In this document: positions 8,738 through 18,400 of the stretch, piece by piece
How positions within the stretch are numbered: position 1 is the first letter of the stretch
Layout of the letters: each line of letters opens with the position of its first letter
NCBI GenBank assembly: GCA_026390935.1
Contig: JAPLEZ010000153.1
Location: forward strand, 68,052-132,051
Length of the DNA stretch: 64,000 bases
Direction of reading: 5' to 3'
DNA from: Bacteroidota bacterium
Lineage (GTDB): Bacteria > Bacteroidota > Bacteroidia > Flavobacteriales_C > GCA-002722245
Program-made: the position numbers and the translations under genes
Notes under the pieces: model-generated
What the model saw: only the letters and a program-made list of their open reading frames with translations
Databases searched by the model: none
Told to the model about the DNA's origin: nothing

Positions 8738-10539
8738 ATCCTACGTCCGACAGGCAATATGTGATCGTTGGTATATTTTCTACCCTGGCCATTATTTTTG
8801 TTTTCCGTTTGTTTTATTTGCAGGTAATCAATCCCGAATTTCAGGATAAGGCCCTCAATATGGGGAGGAAGGTGGTGGTTGAATTTCCTATGCGCGGAAC
8901 CATTTACGATCGCAACGGACACATCATGGCCCACAATGAAATTGCTTATGATTTAATTGTTTTGCCCAAGGAAGTGAAGGTGGATACTTTTGAGTTTTGC
9001 AAATTGTTGAACATCGATACTGCCGAGTTCAATCGCCGTTTGAAAATTGCAAAGACGTATCCCAATGCAGCATACAAAGAATCAGTTTTTCAAGAACTAA
9101 TTTCTGTAGAAGATTTTGCGAGAATTAGTGAGCAGCTGTATCGCTATAAAGGATTTTCGGCGCAGAGAAGAAACGTGCGAAACTATCCAAAGCCAAGCGG
9201 CGCGCATGTTTTGGGATACATGCAAAAGGTAAGCGTAAACGATAAACAGAGAGATGAATTTTACGTGAACAATGATTACATCGGCAGAAGTGGACTGGAG
9301 ATGTACTACGAAAAAGATTTACGCGGAGTCAAAGGAATTAAATATTTGCGTCGCGACAGAAACAACAACATCAAGGGGCCATATAAAGAGGGAACGCTGG
9401 ATGAGAAATCTGCTCCCGGTAAAGATTTGTATACATCCATTGATGCCGTTTTACAAGAATATGCCGAGCAATTGATGCAAGGGAAGCGCGGAAGCATTGT
9501 GGCTATTGATCCGTCAACAGGTGAAGTATTGTGTATGGTTTCGGCGCCGACCTACAATCCCAATGATTTGGTTGGACGATATTTCAGTAAAAATTACGAT
9601 ACCATTTTTAACAGTCCGGGACAGCCTTTATTCTTTCGAAGCATTGCGGCCACTCAACCTCCTGGATCTATTGTGAAAACCATGCAGGCCGCCATTGCTC
9701 AGCAATTTGGTGTAGCAAACCCAAACACCAGATATCCTTGCAATAAAAGTTTAGTGGGTTGCCACGATCACCCTGGTCCATTAAATTTGCCGCAATCGGT
9801 GCAAAGTTCATGTAATCCTTATTATTACAATTTAGTGAAAACGATTTTGTATGCCGAAAAATCGGGTAATGAGTTCACAACAATTGAGCATGGATTGAAC
9901 AGATGGGAAGATGTTGTGCGTTCTTTCGGTATGGGAAATCCTTTGCATATTGATCTCGCAGGAGAGAAGGATGGAAATGTACCTGATTCACGAGAATACA
10001 ATAAAACATATGGACGTGGACACTGGAATTACCGTACAGTTTACTCTTTAAGTATCGGTCAGGGAGAATTTGCATTGACACCTTTGCAAATGACTAATCT
10101 AGCAGTTATCATAGCCAATAAAGGAAAATATTACACGCCGCATGTGGTGAAAAAAGTGGGTGATAGAGAATTGAATTACAAAGATTCAGTACACGTTGTT
10201 AAGGTGGAATCAAAATATTTTGATGTGGTGCAGGATGGGATGCAATGGGTGATTGAAGAACGCGGTGGAACTGCCGGTCGTGCAAAAATTGATAGCTTAC
10301 ATTATTGCGGTAAAACCGGTACATCCCAAAATCCGCACGGTGAAGATCACTCGGTTTTCATTGCCTTTGCGCCACGTGAAAATCCTAAAATTGCAATTTC
10401 AGTGTATATTGAAAACGCAGGAAAGGGTGGTTTATGGGCAGCTCCCATCGCCAGCTTGGTGATTGAAAAATATTTACGTGGACAGATTTCAAGGAAGGAA
10501 TTGGAAGAAGATATGTTGAAAGGAGTAATCAAATATTAG
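8734..10539 (+). CDS. mrdA: Penicillin-binding protein 2 (elongasome transpeptidase)
   Basis: Class B PBP (601 residues) that cross-links lateral-wall peptidoglycan. It starts at GTG, overlapping the mreD stop by 4 bp. N-terminal membrane anchor about residues 9-30. The dimerisation/pedestal region has MRGTIYDRNG. Transpeptidase motifs are SIVK at 312-315 (nucleophile Ser312), SCN at 359-361 and KTGTSQNPHGEDHSVF near residue 530. The active-site block reads PPGSIVKT rather than the more common PPGSTFKP, but the catalytic residues are intact. It works with RodA, encoded next. Confidence 0.95.
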   Translation: MNPTSDRQYVIVGIFSTLAIIFVFRLFYLQVINPEFQDKALNMGRKVVVEFPMRGTIYDRNGHIMAHNEIAYDLIVLPKEVKVDTFEFCKLLNIDTAEFNRRLKIAKTYPNAAYKESVFQELISVEDFARISEQLYRYKGFSAQRRNVRNYPKPSGAHVLGYMQKVSVNDKQRDEFYVNNDYIGRSGLEMYYEKDLRGVKGIKYLRRDRNNNIKGPYKEGTLDEKSAPGKDLYTSIDAVLQEYAEQLMQGKRGSIVAIDPSTGEVLCMVSAPTYNPNDLVGRYFSKNYDTIFNSPGQPLFFRSIAATQPPGSIVKTMQAAIAQQFGVANPNTRYPCNKSLVGCHDHPGPLNLPQSVQSSCNPYYYNLVKTILYAEKSGNEFTTIEHGLNRWEDVVRSFGMGNPLHIDLAGEKDGNVPDSREYNKTYGRGHWNYRTVYSLSIGQGEFALTPLQMTNLAVIIANKGKYYTPHVVKKVGDRELNYKDSVHVVKVESKYFDVVQDGMQWVIEERGGTAGRAKIDSLHYCGKTGTSQNPHGEDHSVFIAFAPRENPKIAISVYIENAGKGGLWAAPIASLVIEKYLRGQISRKELEEDMLKGVIKY

Positions 10540-12032
10540 TGGCAAAAAGAAACAACATAATAAATAATATTGATTGGGTATTGCTCTCGATCTTTTTGTT
10601 GTTGATGCTCATCGGCTGGATAAATATTTATGGTGCTGTTTTCGATGAGGTTCATCCAAGTATTTTTGATACTTCGCAACGTTATGGCAAGCAGTTGTTG
10701 TGGATTGGCGGGGCGCTGTTTTTAGCGTTTTTAATTTTATCTCTCGATAGTAAAGTTTTCACCTACTCGGCCTATATCATTTATGGTGTTAGTCTGTTTG
10801 CCTTACTCGTCACCATTTTTGTGGCGCGAGAGGTGAATGGTGCGCGCTCATGGTTGGAGATAGGTTCATTTAAAATCCAACCTTCGGAGTTTGCCAAGTT
10901 TGCTACCAGTTTAGCACTGGCGAAGTATTTATCTACTCTTCAAAATTTAAAGGCAAATACTGGTTCCTTGTTTGAGTTGGGCTATCAAGTGAGTAGGATC
11001 TTTACAGGAAAGGCGGTTTTTCGTTTGCAGTATATCGATTGGAAAACTCAAGTGGCGCCAATGGCGATTATTTTGGTGCCTATGATTTTAATTCTCGGAC
11101 AAAAAGATACTGGATCAGCGCTCGTTTATTTGGCTTTCATTTTCGTGTGGTATCGCGCCGGATTTTCGGGTAGTATTTTACTCATCGGTTTTTACTTAAT
11201 GGTTTTGGCTGTTTTAACTTTAATGGTGGATGCCGATTCGGTGATCGCTGCAGTGTGTACCATCGCCTTAATTTTGTATACCATTTTCATTAAAGACACG
11301 CTAATGGCGGTAATTCTCATTGGTTCTATCTTTTTGTATTATGTGCTTTATTTTATTTTCGACTGGAACAGTTCCATCACCAATTATTTGTTTTTTGCGG
11401 CGATAGGCATTTTTTTTCTGGCCAATTTTGCGCTGGAAAATGTATGGAGGAAATTCGAAAAAAACTTTGTTCTTTTTTCTCTCGTCGGCAGTTTGATGTT
11501 TATTGGAAGTGTTCAGTTTTTGTTTGATAATGTGTTGCAGCCTCATCAGAAAGACAGGATTTTAGTGCTCTTTGGAAAGAAGGAAGATATTCATGGTGTG
11601 GGCTACCAGGCGCACGTTGCCAAAATAGCAATAGGGTCGGGTGGCTTTGCTGGTAATGGTTTGCTGGAGGGAATCATCACCAAAGGTAATTTCGTGCCTG
11701 AACAGGGAACGGATTACATTTTTTGTACGGTGGGAGAGGAGTGGGGTTTTTTAGGTTCTACTTTCGTGATTATTTTATACCTCGCGCTCATTTTGCGTAT
11801 TATTTTCCGAGCTGAAAAACAGCGCTCTAATTTCACGCGGATTTACGGTTATTGTGTGGCTTCTATTTTATTTATTCACTTTATGATTAACATCGGAATG
11901 GTGATCGGATTGGCGCCGGTGATCGGGATTCCTTTGCCCTTCCTGAGTTACGGAGGTTCGTCACTTTGGGCCTTTACTATTTTGCTTTTCTTGTTTGTGA
12001 AGTTTGATTCGCAGCGATTGGAGATTTTGTAA
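10539..12032 (+). CDS. rodA: SEDS glycosyltransferase RodA
   Basis: Membrane peptidoglycan polymerase partnering PBP2, starting at GTG with a one-base overlap with mrdA. SEDS hallmarks: NGARSWLEIGSFKIQPSEFAK, LGQKDTGSAL, QGTDYIFCTVGEEWGFLG and PLPFLSYGGSS. At 497 residues it is well over 100 residues longer than the E. coli protein (about 370). The extra length is spread over a central hydrophobic region (about residues 120-320) holding additional predicted helices and an insertion after the PSEFAK block. Long RodA proteins are common in Bacteroidota as I recall. Last gene of the mre operon; convergent with a small minus-strand ORF. Confidence 0.95.
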   Translation: MAKRNNIINNIDWVLLSIFLLLMLIGWINIYGAVFDEVHPSIFDTSQRYGKQLLWIGGALFLAFLILSLDSKVFTYSAYIIYGVSLFALLVTIFVAREVNGARSWLEIGSFKIQPSEFAKFATSLALAKYLSTLQNLKANTGSLFELGYQVSRIFTGKAVFRLQYIDWKTQVAPMAIILVPMILILGQKDTGSALVYLAFIFVWYRAGFSGSILLIGFYLMVLAVLTLMVDADSVIAAVCTIALILYTIFIKDTLMAVILIGSIFLYYVLYFIFDWNSSITNYLFFAAIGIFFLANFALENVWRKFEKNFVLFSLVGSLMFIGSVQFLFDNVLQPHQKDRILVLFGKKEDIHGVGYQAHVAKIAIGSGGFAGNGLLEGIITKGNFVPEQGTDYIFCTVGEEWGFLGSTFVIILYLALILRIIFRAEKQRSNFTRIYGYCVASILFIHFMINIGMVIGLAPVIGIPLPFLSYGGSSLWAFTILLFLFVKFDSQRLEIL

Positions 12033-12044
12033 TTATTTTTGTTC

Positions 12045-12269
12045 TTAATTATATCTGAGCTGATATAAGGCAATCAAAATAATAAATACAACTAGGGATA
12101 GAAGTAGAGTTATTTTCTTTCTTTCCGTTTTACGAAAAGCTATTTTCTGGAGGTTTGGTTCGGTATCCGACTCTTTGTTCACTTTGAATGAGCGGTGTCG
12201 GTAATTTCTACTAATTCTCAACGAAAAGAAAATAGGTACAAAACAAGCTATAAGCATTAATGGTAACAT
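12045..12269 (-). CDS. Small two-helix membrane protein, hypothetical
   Basis: A 74-residue ORF between rodA and the large inverted repeat that follows recJ. Both ends are hydrophobic (MLPLMLIACFVPIFFSL and ITLLLSLVVFIILIALYQL) around a basic middle (FRKTERKK), so two membrane helices with a cytoplasmic loop are plausible. No family was recognised. It overlaps nothing and has an ATG start, but no clear ribosome site. It may be a real small gene or a chance ORF in a 394-bp gap. Confidence 0.45.
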   Translation of the reverse strand: MLPLMLIACFVPIFFSLRISRNYRHRSFKVNKESDTEPNLQKIAFRKTERKKITLLLSLVVFIILIALYQLRYN

Positions 12270-12297
12270 GATTCAAAAATAATAATATGTTTTGTAA

Positions 12298-12431
12298 TAT
12301 GAGTAGTGGCGATAGATCCTTCCTTCGTCAGGAGGACATACTCATCCATTATTAAAATTCAGCGCTTATTTTTTTGGTGTCGGTTGGGTCTGTCCTCCTG
12401 ACGAAGGAAGGATCTATCGCCACTACTCATA
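12298..12431. repeat. 41-bp perfect inverted repeat at the recJ 3' end
   Basis: Arms 12298-12338 and 12391-12431 are exact reverse complements (TATGAGTAGTGGCGATAGAT... paired with ...ATCTATCGCCACTACTCATA), separated by 52 nt. The right arm includes the last codons and stop of recJ. A stem this long and perfect without a T-run is unusual for a terminator and looks like a recently inserted or actively maintained palindromic element. No encoded protein and no clear target-site duplication were seen. Confidence 0.9.
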
Positions 12432-14124
12432 ATTCAATATCCTTTATATCCATCTGCATTGTTGTTTTTCCTTTGTAATTATTGAGATTCAAAGTAAAAC
12501 AAACGCTAATGATTTTGCCTTCACAAATGGGCGAACAATATTTGGCCATTTTAAATGCTACGCCGGTGATTTTTTTGTCGGGATAATCATTGTCGGATAG
12601 TAACATGCGCAAATGCTCGGTGCCTACAACGCGGCATTCACCAACATCAACAAGATTGTCGGCAACAAATAATGGTGTTTCATTATCGGGGCCGAAAGGT
12701 TCAAACTGTCGGAGAATGCGGTAAAACCTATCATCTATGTCGTTGAGAGGTATGTGTGCTTCTACTTTCAATTTAGGAATTAAAAGCTCGGGCGTAATTT
12801 TTCTATCAATTACCTTTTCAAGTCTTGCTTTGAAAGCTGCGTAATTTTTTGGCAATAAACTGATGCCTGCCGCGTGATCATGTCCGCCGAATTGCTCCAG
12901 TAGATCTCCACATTCTTCAATGGCTTCCAAAATGTTAAACCCTTTGACGGATCTCGCGCTACCAGTGATTTTACCATCGGCCTGAGTAAGCACTAAAGTG
13001 GGACGGTAATACTGATCCTGCAGGCGTGACGCAACTATGCCAACTACGCCTTTGTGCCAGTTTTCGCTAAACACAATACTACTGGTTTTTTCTTCTTGAT
13101 TTTTTAAAATGGCCAGTGCTTCTTCTGTGGTTTGCTTCTCTGTTTTTTTGCGTTCTTCATTGTATAAATGAATATCGTCGGCCAATGAATTTCGCAATTC
13201 CTTATCAGTGCTGATGAGCAGTTCTACCACGTGCATGGCAGAGTACATGCGGCCTGCAGCGTTAATTCGCGGACCGATACCGAAGCCCACATCCATCATG
13301 GTGAGTTCGCCTTCGCGCTTGGCGATATGAATGATGTTTTTCAATCCGGGCAGTGGATTGCTGTTTAATTTTTTCAATCCGAAATGCGCCAACACCCTGT
13401 TTTCACCTACCATTGGCACCATATCGGCGCCGATGCTCACCGCCACCAAATCTAAAAACTCAAGATAGTTTTCTTCTTCCAGTTCGTGTTTCTGACAATA
13501 GGCCTGAATGAATTTAAATCCAACTCCAGCTCCCGATAAAAATGAAAATGGATACTGACAATCGGCTTGCTTTGGATTGAGCAAGGCAACAGCATTTGGT
13601 ATAATTTCACCAGGATTGTGATGGTCGCAAACAATGAAATCAATGCCCATTTCCTTAGCTTTTGCGATATGCTCCACGGATCGCGTTCCACAGTCGAGGG
13701 CGATGATTAAGGAAAATCCATTGTCGCTAGCGAAATCAAGGGAATCATTGGAAATTCCATAACCTTCCTTGTATCGGTCGGGAACATAATACGATAAATT
13801 TTCGGTGAGTTTTTTCAAAAACAAATACATCATCGCAACGGAAGTAGTGCCGTCTACATCGTAATCGCCGAAGACTAAAATTTTCTCGTTATTGAGCAAA
13901 GCCTCTTCCAAGCGAGTGACCGCTCTATCCATGTCCTTCATTAAAAAAGGATCGTGCAAACTTTTCAAATCGGGACGGAAAAATTTCCTGGCTTCTTCAA
14001 AATTTTTGATGCCACGGTGTACTAGCAATCTGGCTAAAACCGGGTGAATGGCCAAAACATCAGCCAGCTCTTTCACAAGAGCGGGATCTGCATCGGCATA
14101 ATCTTCCCGGATTTTCTTTACCAT
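12427..14124 (-). CDS. recJ: Single-stranded-DNA-specific exonuclease RecJ
   Basis: A 565-residue 5'-3' ssDNA exonuclease used in recombination and repair. The DHH-family metal motifs are visible: FGDYDVDGTTS (motif I), LIIALDCGTRS, VCDHHNPGE (the DHH block), and the DHHA1 region with QFGGHDHAAGISL and RINAAGRMYSA. Starts at ATG with MVKKIREDYADADPAL. Its stop codon lies in the right arm of the 41-bp inverted repeat. Divergent from the lipoprotein gene at 14167, with a 42-bp gap. Confidence 0.95.
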   Translation of the reverse strand: MVKKIREDYADADPALVKELADVLAIHPVLARLLVHRGIKNFEEARKFFRPDLKSLHDPFLMKDMDRAVTRLEEALLNNEKILVFGDYDVDGTTSVAMMYLFLKKLTENLSYYVPDRYKEGYGISNDSLDFASDNGFSLIIALDCGTRSVEHIAKAKEMGIDFIVCDHHNPGEIIPNAVALLNPKQADCQYPFSFLSGAGVGFKFIQAYCQKHELEEENYLEFLDLVAVSIGADMVPMVGENRVLAHFGLKKLNSNPLPGLKNIIHIAKREGELTMMDVGFGIGPRINAAGRMYSAMHVVELLISTDKELRNSLADDIHLYNEERKKTEKQTTEEALAILKNQEEKTSSIVFSENWHKGVVGIVASRLQDQYYRPTLVLTQADGKITGSARSVKGFNILEAIEECGDLLEQFGGHDHAAGISLLPKNYAAFKARLEKVIDRKITPELLIPKLKVEAHIPLNDIDDRFYRILRQFEPFGPDNETPLFVADNLVDVGECRVVGTEHLRMLLSDNDYPDKKITGVAFKMAKYCSPICEGKIISVCFTLNLNNYKGKTTMQMDIKDIEL

Positions 14125-14135
14125 TTAAATTGGAT

Positions 14136-14143
14136 TAACTTTG
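14136..14143 (+). promoter_or_regulatory. Candidate -7 box TAACTTTG for the 14167 lipoprotein gene
   Basis: Exact match to the Bacteroidota -7 consensus TAnnTTTG, 23 bp before the ATG at 14167, in the short divergent gap with recJ. No convincing -33 TTG was found at the usual distance, so this rests on one box. Confidence 0.35.
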
Positions 14144-14166
14144 AAGCTTAAAGATCACGTTTTTTT

Positions 14167-14595
14167 ATGAGAGGAAAGAATACGAAATACTTAATTTTCA
14201 TCATTGTTTTGAGTGTTTTCTTTTCTTGTGGTGGTGATGTGTCAACGGGGAATTCCGGACATTTATCGGGCACATGGATTTTTACGGCAGTGCTTCAGTC
14301 ATCTAATAAGTCGGGGTACACTCCCAATGATACAAGGTATAACAAGTACAAGTATTTGGATTTGAATTCAAGTGGAAAAGGGGTGTTGTGGGGAGGTAAT
14401 AATTTGATGGACGGAGTGGCTACTTGGGATGAAAAAAACAAATGGATAGAATTGCAAGCGAAAGATAGTGCAGCCGTGCTAATGGATTTTGAAAAATTTA
14501 CGGTGGATTCGGTAGGAAGTACTTATTTGAAAATTTCGCATCTTGCTTTTTTTCATGATACCACGGTGACGAAGGAAATATTTTTTAAGAAATAA
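14167..14595 (+). CDS. Lipoprotein, possibly lipocalin-like
   Basis: A 142-residue protein with a lipoprotein signal (FIIVLSVFFSCGG), so it is expected to be anchored in the envelope. The mature part starts GHLSGTWIFTAVLQSS and alternates short strands with turns (GKGVLWGG, DGVATWDEKNKWIEL). This resembles small lipocalin-like beta-barrels of Bacteroidota, but no family motif is strong enough to name it. Followed after 3 bp by another lipoprotein gene, so the two are probably an operon. Confidence 0.7.
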   Translation: MRGKNTKYLIFIIVLSVFFSCGGDVSTGNSGHLSGTWIFTAVLQSSNKSGYTPNDTRYNKYKYLDLNSSGKGVLWGGNNLMDGVATWDEKNKWIELQAKDSAAVLMDFEKFTVDSVGSTYLKISHLAFFHDTTVTKEIFFKK

Positions 14596-14598
14596 GGA

Positions 14599-15261
14599 AT
14601 GAGATTTTTAGCTTTTTTTGTAGTTGTTGTTTTGTATTCCTGTGGTTCAAGGGAAGCAAAGGAAACAGTGGTTGATCCTTGGGCAACGGAAGTGCTTGTT
14701 CAGCCAAAAAGCTGTGCTGATTTTTTGAATAGGTTTAAAGATTTTTCTTCTGACACTTTTAAAATTGTGTCGCCCGAACAGGATGATGATTTAAATGATG
14801 ATGTTTTTTTTGGAACCGAATTGGATTCAACTTATTATTCTTTTATTGATAAAAACGTTGCAGAGTATACTCAAGGTATGTACAAGATTTTTGCCTGCTT
14901 CAAAAGGAAAGTATCCCCAGGAAAATATTTAATTTTACTCAGAACGCCTGGTGAATATTGGGAAAGTAAAATCAAACTTTACGTTTTTGATTCTTTGTTG
15001 CAAAGAAACATCGCCTCTCTCGAAGTTGCGGAAAACTGGGGTGATGCAGGAGATTCAATGTCGAAAATATCTTATCTGCTTTTTAAGCAAGGAGCATGTT
15101 CACTTGTTTTGTTTAAAAATGAATCCTATTCTACAGACGATGAATACAAAGACTTTACATCCACAGACAGTGTTTTCTTTTATAACATCAACGAAGGAAT
15201 TTCCTTTGTAAAAGGAGGTCTGTATGATTCAACAGCTACCTATAATCACCTGTTTAAGTGA
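14599..15261 (+). CDS. Lipoprotein of unknown function
   Basis: A 220-residue protein with an N-terminal lipobox (VVVLYSCGS). No recognised domain. It is acidic and rich in Asp/Ser (SPEQDDDLNDDVFFGTELDS) with predicted beta strands (GKYLILLRTPGEYWESKIKL). It lies 3 bp after the preceding lipoprotein gene and is likely co-expressed with it. The function is unknown. Confidence 0.75.
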   Translation: MRFLAFFVVVVLYSCGSREAKETVVDPWATEVLVQPKSCADFLNRFKDFSSDTFKIVSPEQDDDLNDDVFFGTELDSTYYSFIDKNVAEYTQGMYKIFACFKRKVSPGKYLILLRTPGEYWESKIKLYVFDSLLQRNIASLEVAENWGDAGDSMSKISYLLFKQGACSLVLFKNESYSTDDEYKDFTSTDSVFFYNINEGISFVKGGLYDSTATYNHLFK

Positions 15262-15436
15262 ATTTTTTTCGCGCAATTTTGTGCATTAAGTGTAAAAATT
15301 GCAAAGTCACATATCATTCAAATATTTGACTCACAGCACTTTGAAAATTCGAATTATTGCCCATTAACCGCAAATCAATAACAATATAAATATCTGAAAA
15401 TCAATTACATAGACTGTAACTTTTTGTTATTTCCAA

Positions 15437-15466
15437 TTGTTTTCACTAAGATTAACGCGTAATTTG
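15437..15466 (+). promoter_or_regulatory. Candidate Bacteroidota promoter (TTG-N20-TAATTTG)
   Basis: TTG at 15437-15439 and TAATTTG at 15460-15466, close to the Bacteroidota -33/-7 pattern, immediately before the 15475 start. If real, transcription would begin only a few bases before the ATG, giving an almost leaderless mRNA. The rest of the 213-bp gap (15262-15474) is AT-rich with no other feature seen. Confidence 0.4.
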
Positions 15467-15474
15467 CACTTATA

Positions 15475-18400
15475 ATGAGTAAAAAAGGTACTAGTATATT
15501 TTCGTTTGTTTTCCTGTTGATGTTTGCAAACTCGTTTGCGGGTGTGAATACTCCCTTTGAAAAATCGATAGGTTTTGGTGATGTGTTTAATCAAAGCGCT
15601 CGCTTCACAGAAAACAAAGGTCAGTTGAAACATTACAAGATCGACTGGTCACAATGTGGAAATATTGTCTTTTACACCCAGTCGTTTGGTGGTACCGCGT
15701 ATTTCGCCGAGAATGGAATTGGTTTTGGATTCATCAAGGAAAACCTCGACCAGAAAAAACATCCTAAAAAGCTGGAGAGTGAAGAAGAGGAGGAAGAAAG
15801 ATCTTATACAAGCACCGGATTTTTTTTAGAATTTATAGGGAAAAATACAAATTCCCGAGTAGTTGGCGTTGGTAAACAAATTTCGAAATTCAATTATTAC
15901 TGTGGTTCAAGTCACATCAGCGACGTGTCCAATTACGATCAGGTGTTGTATGAAAATCTGTACAACAATATTGACTTGAAATATTACATGGGCAAGGGCC
16001 AGTTGAAATTCGATTACATTGTTAAGCCGGGTGCCGATATCAGTCAGATTCAATTGCAATACAACGGCATGAAAGAAGTGTCGGTGAATAAAAAAGGAGA
16101 GCTGGAAATTTTAACCAACTGGGGCATTTTAATCGACAAAAAACCTTATTCCTACCAAATTATTAACGGTCAGCAAGTGCCGGTAAACATCACTTACAAA
16201 GAATATGAGAATGGCAGGATTGGTTTTGAAGGAAGCTACGATCACAGCATAGAATTGATCATTGATCCGCCAACATTAACATGGGCAACGCTGATAGGCG
16301 GACCTAATGGCGACGGTTATTTTTATGACATCACTATGGATGAAAGTGGAAATATATATGGTACGGGGTGGTACAGTAATTCTTTTCCAAAAGTGAGTGC
16401 AGCTGATAATGTTAGTAATGGAGTTGAGCCTTTTGTTTTTAAACTTACACCCGATGGAACAACTTTGCTTTATGCTACTTTTTTAGGAGGAAATGCCAGC
16501 GGGAATGATGAAATAGGAACCGGCATCGCAGTAAATAAATTGGGAGAAGCTTTTGTGTGCGGACATACTACAAGCGCAGTGAGTTTTCCTACCGCAGGTA
16601 GTCCCGTGCAATCTGTAATTGCAGGCGGATTTGACATTTTTGCAGCAAAATTCAGTGCTACCGGGGCATTGATTTACTCTACTTTTTATGGAGCAACTGG
16701 TGATGACAGGGCTTATGCCATCGACATTGATGCGCTAAACAATGCATTTATTACCGGATATACCACTTCAACAAGCGGATTTGCAAGCGGCGGGGCTTTT
16801 CAAACGGTTCATGGTGGTGCAATGGATGCTTTTGTATTGAAATTAAACCCTGCCGGAAGCGCCGTTTTATTTTGTACTTATTTCGGAGGAACAGGCAATG
16901 ATTTAGGAAGAGATATTGTGGTGGATTTAGCAGGCAGTCCATACATTGGAGGAGGAACAACATCGGCCACCGGAATTGCAAGTGTGGGTTCATACGACGC
17001 TACTCTTGGCGGCGATGTAGATGGTTTTGTGGCTAAGTTTAGTACCAACGGAGCATCAAGAATTTATGGAGCTTATGCTGGTGGGACCAATCAGGATAAG
17101 GTTGAATCGGTAGATGTTAAATGTAATGGAGAACTGGTGATGTCGGGTTATACCCGTTCGGATTCCCCGTCTTTTGTAAGTGTAAATGCTATCCGGATGA
17201 ATAATGCTGCGCCAGGCGGAGGTCCTCGTGATGCTTTCATGCGCAGGGTTAGTCCCGATGGAAGCACCTTACTCAATTCAACCTTTATGGGTGTTTGGGG
17301 TGAGGATGCAACCAAAAACGGAGATCCTTTTGGGTTAACTGTACAACAAAGAGGGACTTCAGTTAGCGTGAACCGAAGAGGGAATATTGCAGTAGCATTT
17401 TGTACGGGAACAAATGGTCATCCTTTGGTTTCGCCTGTTCAGGCCACCGTTGGCGGAGGCGCTCCTGATTTAGGGGATGCGTATTGTTTTGTCACCGATT
17501 CATTGGGATCAAGTATTGTTTTTTCAACTTATTTTGGAGGAACTCAAAACGATTATCCAACAGCAGGAGTAAAGTACCATCCTGTTAACGACCACATCTT
17601 TGTCATTGGAGGATCATCCCATTCTTTGAATGGTTCATTGCCATTGACACCCGGAACTTATTTAACCGCAGGAACTGGTACGGGGGATTATCCTTATGTG
17701 GTTTTATATACCAATGTTCCCTGTGAAATTAAAGTGGATCTCCCTCTTCCGGCTGCTGTGTGCAAAGGAGAAAACATGACTTTTTCGGCGGATACTTTAT
17801 GTGGTGATAATGCACCTACTTTTCAATGGTTGGTGAATAATGTAGTGCAGGTGGGGGCAACAGCAAAAACTTTTACCACCAATACACTCAATAACAACGA
17901 TGAGGTATGTGTTGTTTTTAGTAAAATAATTCCAGGTTGTTTTCCGGTGGTGGAAGACGATACTGCTTGTGTGAATGTGGTCATTAAACCTTTGCCGGTG
18001 GTGACTTTGGCCGATGATTCTATTTGTGCAGGTAAGAATGCTGTGATTGATGCAGGTACCGGTTTCGACGATTATTTATGGTCGAGTGGGGAAGCTACTT
18101 CCAGCATTACAAAATCAGTGGCGGGAACGTATTGGGTAGAAGTCACGAAAAATGGCTGTAAAGACAGGGATGCCATGAATCTTTTGGAGCGACCGGTTTT
18201 ATTTATTTTACCCGATTCTGCTAAAACCTGCAATGTAAGTAACAGCGGTTATGTAGTTACTTTTAAAATTGGTGGAGGTGATCCAACATCTTATAAAGTT
18301 ACGGGATTGGCAGGGACTTTAACAGGAAATTCTTTTACAAGCAATCTTATTACTTCCGGAAATTCTTTCTCTTTAATTGTTACCGACAAACACAATTGTG

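Noticed and set aside
14599-15261. CRISPR, phage or transposon content around the lipoprotein and intergenic regions
   Set aside because: No direct-repeat array, transposase, integrase or structural phage gene was seen anywhere in the window.
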